From Rhodoferax_B sp049316285 (GTDB lineage Bacteria > Pseudomonadota > Gammaproteobacteria > Burkholderiales > Burkholderiaceae_C), in contig NZ_JBMOXA010000010.1 of the NCBI RefSeq assembly GCF_049316285.1, forward strand, positions 163,646-227,645: 64,000 nucleotides of DNA, in the 5' to 3' direction. Positions 60,768-64,000 of the stretch are shown here, piece by piece. Position 1 is the first letter of the stretch; each line of letters starts with the position of its first letter. Below the pieces are notes generated by a model, which worked only from the letters and a program-made list of their open reading frames with translations, did not search any database and was not told the DNA's origin. Made by a program: the position numbers and the translations under genes.

Positions 60768-62197
60768 TTTTTGGCGGCGCTGCGGCGCTGGCGCTGCGGC
60801 TCAGCGGCAAGGCTGGCGCACAGCCTGCAGCGCAGGCGAGCGACATACTCGCCGGCGCGAATGCCTCCGTGGTCAAGATAGACGCTGGCACCTACACCGC
60901 CTCGGGTTTTCTGTGGCCGGACACGCAGCATGTGGTCACGGCATTACACGTGGTGGACAGTGCGCAGAATGTGGTGGGCCATTGGGTCGATGCTCAGGGC
61001 AGGATAGAAGCTTCACATCCACTGCTGGTGGAACGTTTGCTGAAGTCCGCCGACTTGGTGCTGCTGCGCCTGCCCAAGCCGCTGGCCCGCCCCGCGCTGC
61101 AACTCAACACCAGCCTGCCGCAGGTCAAGCAAACCATGGACGCACTGGGTTTTGCGATGAACAGCCCGGGCGCCAGCGCCACTGAAGTCAAGCGCCGCTT
61201 TGGCGGCGACCGCTTGTCCGCCATCCTGCCGCCCAAGGTATTGGCTACGCTGACCGACTACCCCAGCGCTTCGTTGGAGATATTGAACCTCGAGGGCAAT
61301 CTGGTGCCAGGCCTGTCGGGTGCGCCATTGCTCGACAACCGGGGCCGCGTCGTCGGCGTGGCCAACGGCGGGCTAGAAGAAGGCGCGGTGGGCATTTGCT
61401 GGGGCATTCCGGCCAAACATCTGGAACAGTTGGCACTGTCCAACACCACCGAGCTGCCACGCGCCCAGGCCGTCAAGCTGCGCTTCGCAGCCGACCTGCA
61501 GCCCAACGTGAAAACGCTGCCGGCACTCAACGGGGTCACACTCACCCGGCTGCGCAGCCGCAGCTTCGCCCAATTGGCGGCCAGTGCCGATGACCAACTT
61601 GGCCTGCGCCAGTTGGCCAACGTGTTCCAGGCTTTTCAGCCGGAACACTTTCAATACGACATCTACCAGGACCTGCAACTCGGTGCAACGCTGGCGGTGC
61701 CACAGGGCGCCACGTTACGCACACAGGGTGAATTCATTGGTGTGCAAGGACCTGGCTGGCCACGCATGTCCATGCTGGTGCAGATACGGCCGGTCGCCGA
61801 TGCGGCAGACACCCAGCGCCAGGCCGAACTGTTTGAGCGCCTGGTGACAGAAATGGACACGCCTGGCACCCAGGTGGCGCTAGACCCGGCGTGGTCCTAC
61901 CTCGCGCCCATGCAGAAAGGTGCGCTGCGTGTCAGCCGCAAAGGCGCTTACCGCGCACGCTTCAAGGACGGCATGCTGCAGCGCGATGCCTACTTTTTCG
62001 GCACGGTCGCCACCAATGGCCGCGCCTTCCTGGGAGTGGTGGCCATCAACAAGGACGACAGCATGCCGACCAACGTGCTGGAGGTGCAATGTGCGCAGGG
62101 GCTGGGCCACCAGCGCTGCCCAAGCCTGGTGGGCGAACGGCGTGCCTGGGCGCAGATGGTCCTGGCGGCGCAGTTCTCCACCTTTCCAGCCGCGTGA
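60752..62197 (+). CDS. Exported trypsin-like serine protease
   Basis: A 481-residue protein with a short signal-like N-terminus ('RRALIFGGAAALALRLSGKA'; the double Arg may be Tat-like). A chymotrypsin/HtrA-type catalytic domain has His in 'VVTALHVVDSAQ', Asp in 'SADLVLLRLPKP' and Ser in 'VPGLSGAPLLDNRGRVVG' (GLSGAP). There is no PDZ domain. The C-terminal 200 residues are unlike known domains, with 'FQAFQPEHFQYDIYQDLQ'. It overlaps the membrane-protein gene upstream by 16 bases. Substrate unknown. Confidence 0.8.
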   Translation: MRRALIFGGAAALALRLSGKAGAQPAAQASDILAGANASVVKIDAGTYTASGFLWPDTQHVVTALHVVDSAQNVVGHWVDAQGRIEASHPLLVERLLKSADLVLLRLPKPLARPALQLNTSLPQVKQTMDALGFAMNSPGASATEVKRRFGGDRLSAILPPKVLATLTDYPSASLEILNLEGNLVPGLSGAPLLDNRGRVVGVANGGLEEGAVGICWGIPAKHLEQLALSNTTELPRAQAVKLRFAADLQPNVKTLPALNGVTLTRLRSRSFAQLAASADDQLGLRQLANVFQAFQPEHFQYDIYQDLQLGATLAVPQGATLRTQGEFIGVQGPGWPRMSMLVQIRPVADAADTQRQAELFERLVTEMDTPGTQVALDPAWSYLAPMQKGALRVSRKGAYRARFKDGMLQRDAYFFGTVATNGRAFLGVVAINKDDSMPTNVLEVQCAQGLGHQRCPSLVGERRAWAQMVLAAQFSTFPAA

Positions 62198-62224
62198 CAG
62201 CGGCGAATGCCGCCGTCAGCAAAA

Positions 62225-62262
62225 ACAAAAAAGCCGCCTCGAGACCAGCTCGGGGCGGCTTT
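62225..62262 (-). terminator. Terminator of the aldehyde dehydrogenase gene
   Basis: The stem GCCGCCTCGAG (62233-62243) pairs with 62249-62259, including one G-T pair. In the minus direction the run TTTTTTGTTTTT follows. It lies between convergent genes and may also stop protease transcripts. Confidence 0.85.
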
Positions 62263-62304
62263 CTCAAACCCCACGGCCAGCACGCCGCGGGGTACAGGGC
62301 GCCA

Positions 62305-63744
62305 TCAAACGCCCACGTAAGCGGTCTTCACGGTGGTGAAGAACTCCTGTGCGTAGCGGCCTTGTTCACGCGCGCCAAAGCTGCTGCTCTTGCGGCCGCC
62401 AAACGGCACGTGGTAGTCGACACCTGCGGTCGGCAGGTTGACCATTACCATGCCGGCCTGGCTGTGGCGCTTGAAGTGCGTGGCGTATTTCAGCGAGGTG
62501 GTGGCAATGCCAGCCGACAGGCCGAAAGGCGTGTTGTTCGACTCGGCCAGCGCTTCTTCGTAGCCCTTCACACGGATGATGCTAGCCACGGGGCCGAACA
62601 CTTCTTCCTTGTTGATACGCATGTCGGCAGTGGTGTCGGTCAACAAGGCCGGGGCCATGTAGAAACCTTCTGTGCCGAGCTTCAGGCGTTGGCCACCGGC
62701 GACCAGCTTGGCGCCTTCGTCCTGGCCGATTTGCACGTAGCCCAGGTCTTGCTCGAGTTGCGATTGCGAAGAGACCGGGCCGATGTCAATGCCGGCGGCC
62801 AGCGCGTCGCCAATCTTCAGCGTGGCCATACGTGCGGCCACGGCGTCGACAAACTTGCTATAGATGCCTTCGGTGACGATCAGGCGGCTGGATGCGGTGC
62901 AGCGTTGGCCGGTGGAGAAGAACGCGCTTTGCACGCTCAGTTCCACGGCTTGGGCCAGGTCGGCATCGTCCAGAATCACTTGTGGGTTCTTGCCGCCCAT
63001 TTCCAGCTGCACCTTCTTCAGGTTGACAGCGCATTGCTGGGCAATACGTGCGCCAACACCTTGCGAGCCGGTGAAGCTGATGGCGTCGATGCCGGGATGG
63101 TTGACCAGTGGGTCACCAATGACAGAACCACGGCCCATCACCAGGTTGAACACGCCCGCAGGAATGCCGCTGCGGTTGATGATGTCGGCCAGCGCCCAGG
63201 CGCAACCAGGCACCAGGTCGGCAGGCTTGATCACCACGCAGTTGCCGTAAGCCAGTGCAGGCGCGATCTTCCAGGCGGGAATGGCGATGGGGAAGTTCCA
63301 AGGGGTGATCAGCCCCACCACACCCAGCGGCTCGCGGGTGATCTCAACGTGCACGCCGGTGCGCACGGAAGGCAGGATTTCACCGGCCAGACGCAGGCAT
63401 TCGCCAGCGAAAAACTTGAAGATGTTGCCTGCGCGGGTGACTTCGCCAATGCCTTCGGGCTTGGTCTTGCCTTCTTCGCGCGACAGCAGCGTGCCGAGTT
63501 CTTCGCGACGCGCCAGAATTTCGTTGCCTATCTTGTCGAGTGCGTCGGCACGGGCTTGCACGTTGCCGGTCGACCAGGCGGGGAAGGCTGCGCGGGCGGC
63601 CTTGACGGCGGCGTCCAGTTGGGCCGCATCCGCTTGTGTGTACTCGCCGATCACGTCGGACAGGTTAGACGGGTTGATATTCGGTGCGTAGGTGGCACCG
63701 GCGATCCATTGGCCGTTGATCAGGTTGTCATGCTTGGTTGTCAT
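62305..63744 (-). CDS. 2,5-dioxovalerate (alpha-ketoglutarate semialdehyde) dehydrogenase
   Basis: A 479-residue NAD(P)-dependent aldehyde dehydrogenase. 'LITPWNFPIAIPAWKIAPAL' (substrate/cofactor wall), 'VQLEMGGKNPQVILDDAD' with the general-base Glu, and 'SAFFSTGQRCTASSRLIV' with the catalytic Cys are intact. 'SREEGKTKPEGIGEVTRAG' is typical of 2,5-dioxovalerate dehydrogenases. The upstream partial gene for 5-dehydro-4-deoxyglucarate dehydratase supplies 2,5-dioxopentanoate, supporting that role: it yields 2-oxoglutarate. The ATG at 63744 has AAGGA; a start at 63807 is not family-like. Confidence 0.9.
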   Translation of the reverse strand: MTTKHDNLINGQWIAGATYAPNINPSNLSDVIGEYTQADAAQLDAAVKAARAAFPAWSTGNVQARADALDKIGNEILARREELGTLLSREEGKTKPEGIGEVTRAGNIFKFFAGECLRLAGEILPSVRTGVHVEITREPLGVVGLITPWNFPIAIPAWKIAPALAYGNCVVIKPADLVPGCAWALADIINRSGIPAGVFNLVMGRGSVIGDPLVNHPGIDAISFTGSQGVGARIAQQCAVNLKKVQLEMGGKNPQVILDDADLAQAVELSVQSAFFSTGQRCTASSRLIVTEGIYSKFVDAVAARMATLKIGDALAAGIDIGPVSSQSQLEQDLGYVQIGQDEGAKLVAGGQRLKLGTEGFYMAPALLTDTTADMRINKEEVFGPVASIIRVKGYEEALAESNNTPFGLSAGIATTSLKYATHFKRHSQAGMVMVNLPTAGVDYHVPFGGRKSSSFGAREQGRYAQEFFTTVKTAYVGV

Positions 63745-63901
63745 GTTGCGGGTTCCTTGAAGGGGGTTCGGAAGACAGGCTGCTGGGCTTGAAGACACCA
63801 AACACAACAGCTGGAAAATGATGGCCGGGACGGGCTCAAATGCGCAAAGGCGATGGTAGCAAAGCTAGCATCGCCTGTCGCTCTAACGAGCTAAGCCGTG
63901 G

Positions 63902-64000
63902 TTACTGTGGGCCAAGCTTCTTAATCAGCGCAGCCAGCATTTCCACTTCGTTGGGCTTCAGATCGGACAGCGGTGCACGCACCGTACCGGCATCGTGGCC
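63902..64000 (-). CDS. kdgD: 5-dehydro-4-deoxyglucarate dehydratase, C-terminal end (partial)
   Basis: Only the last 32 codons are inside the window, reading 'GHDAGTVRAPLSDLK' to a final 'KLGPQ' and TAA. This ending is characteristic of 5-dehydro-4-deoxyglucarate dehydratase (N-acetylneuraminate lyase superfamily), which makes 2,5-dioxopentanoate in glucarate/galactarate breakdown. It lies 157 bases upstream of the matching dehydrogenase on the same strand, so the two steps are probably in one operon. Identification relies on a short C-terminus and on context. Confidence 0.7.
   Translation of the reverse strand, partial: GHDAGTVRAPLSDLKPNEVEMLAALIKKLGPQ

Noticed and set aside
61891..63792. 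A 633-codon plus-strand open frame opposite the aldehyde dehydrogenase
   Set aside because: Antisense to a complete aldehyde dehydrogenase and runs through its terminator; no family resemblance.
1..64000. tRNA, rRNA, CRISPR arrays, complete insertion sequences or prophage
   Set aside because: Scanning the intergenic stretches showed no cloverleaf with a GTTCGA-type T loop in the right context, no regularly spaced repeats and no transposase or phage structural gene.

Overview
The window is GC-rich, densely coding chromosomal DNA from a betaproteobacterium, most likely a Burkholderiales/Comamonadaceae member (Rhodoferax- or Polaromonas-like). This rests on three Bug-type substrate-binding proteins, a betaproteobacterial proteasome homologue (BPH) inside the pyruvate dehydrogenase cluster, a lipoyl-carrying LpdA and DUF3182. 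The species is inferred, not proven. I see no rRNA, tRNA, CRISPR array, phage or complete insertion sequence.

Layout. 1-2.9 kb: the end of a Bug protein gene, a SAM methyltransferase and an unusual RsmH paralogue. 3-10 kb: the pyruvate dehydrogenase operon on the minus strand, aceE-aceF-bph-lpdA, closed by a strong terminator. 10-13.4 kb: a PAS histidine kinase and FixJ-type regulator, divergent from aceE. 13.4-19 kb: housekeeping genes folD, prlC, a glutaredoxin-like secreted protein, rpiA and pyrD. 19-27.7 kb: mostly minus-strand accessory genes, namely a DUF3182 ATP-grasp protein, a secreted protein, a diguanylate cyclase translationally coupled to an L-2-hydroxyglutarate-oxidase-like enzyme and an N-formylglutamate amidohydrolase, then a GST, a TauE/SafE permease and an MFS exporter.

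27.9-33.5 kb is a signalling and envelope-stress block: a lone receiver, a NarL-type regulator, a CHASE3 histidine kinase, DUF1328, a DUF883-like protein, a BON lipoprotein and a zinc-ribbon metallopeptidase. The metallopeptidase ends at a 280-bp MITE-like element with nested inverted repeats. 33.5-39 kb: a LOG-family protein, a SulP transporter, a second Bug protein and an AEC transporter. 38-41 kb: queG, tsaE and an AmiC-type amidase. 41.2-45.8 kb: a GntR regulator and a four-gene tetronate (threonate/erythronate) catabolic operon (ltnD-otnK-otnC-otnI). It lies between the amidase and miaA, where many proteobacteria carry mutL. 45.9-51.4 kb: a Bcr/CflA transporter, miaA and a two-gene ABC system, all closely coupled.

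51.4-56 kb: a diguanylate cyclase and a transglutaminase on the minus strand, an AttH-like lipocalin protein that probably belongs functionally with the ABC system, and a third Bug protein. 56-62.2 kb: an AsmA protein, a 1-Cys peroxiredoxin divergent from a 2OG-Fe(II) oxygenase, and an overlapping pair of a membrane protein and a trypsin-like protease. The right edge holds a 2,5-dioxovalerate dehydrogenase and the 3' end of 5-dehydro-4-deoxyglucarate dehydratase, the lower part of a sugar diacid pathway.

The most unusual items are the proteasome-family gene wedged between aceF and lpdA, the extended RsmH paralogue, the nested-palindrome element at 33193-33472, the displacement of mutL by the tetronate cluster, and the uncharacterised membrane-protein/protease pair at 60.1-62.2 kb.
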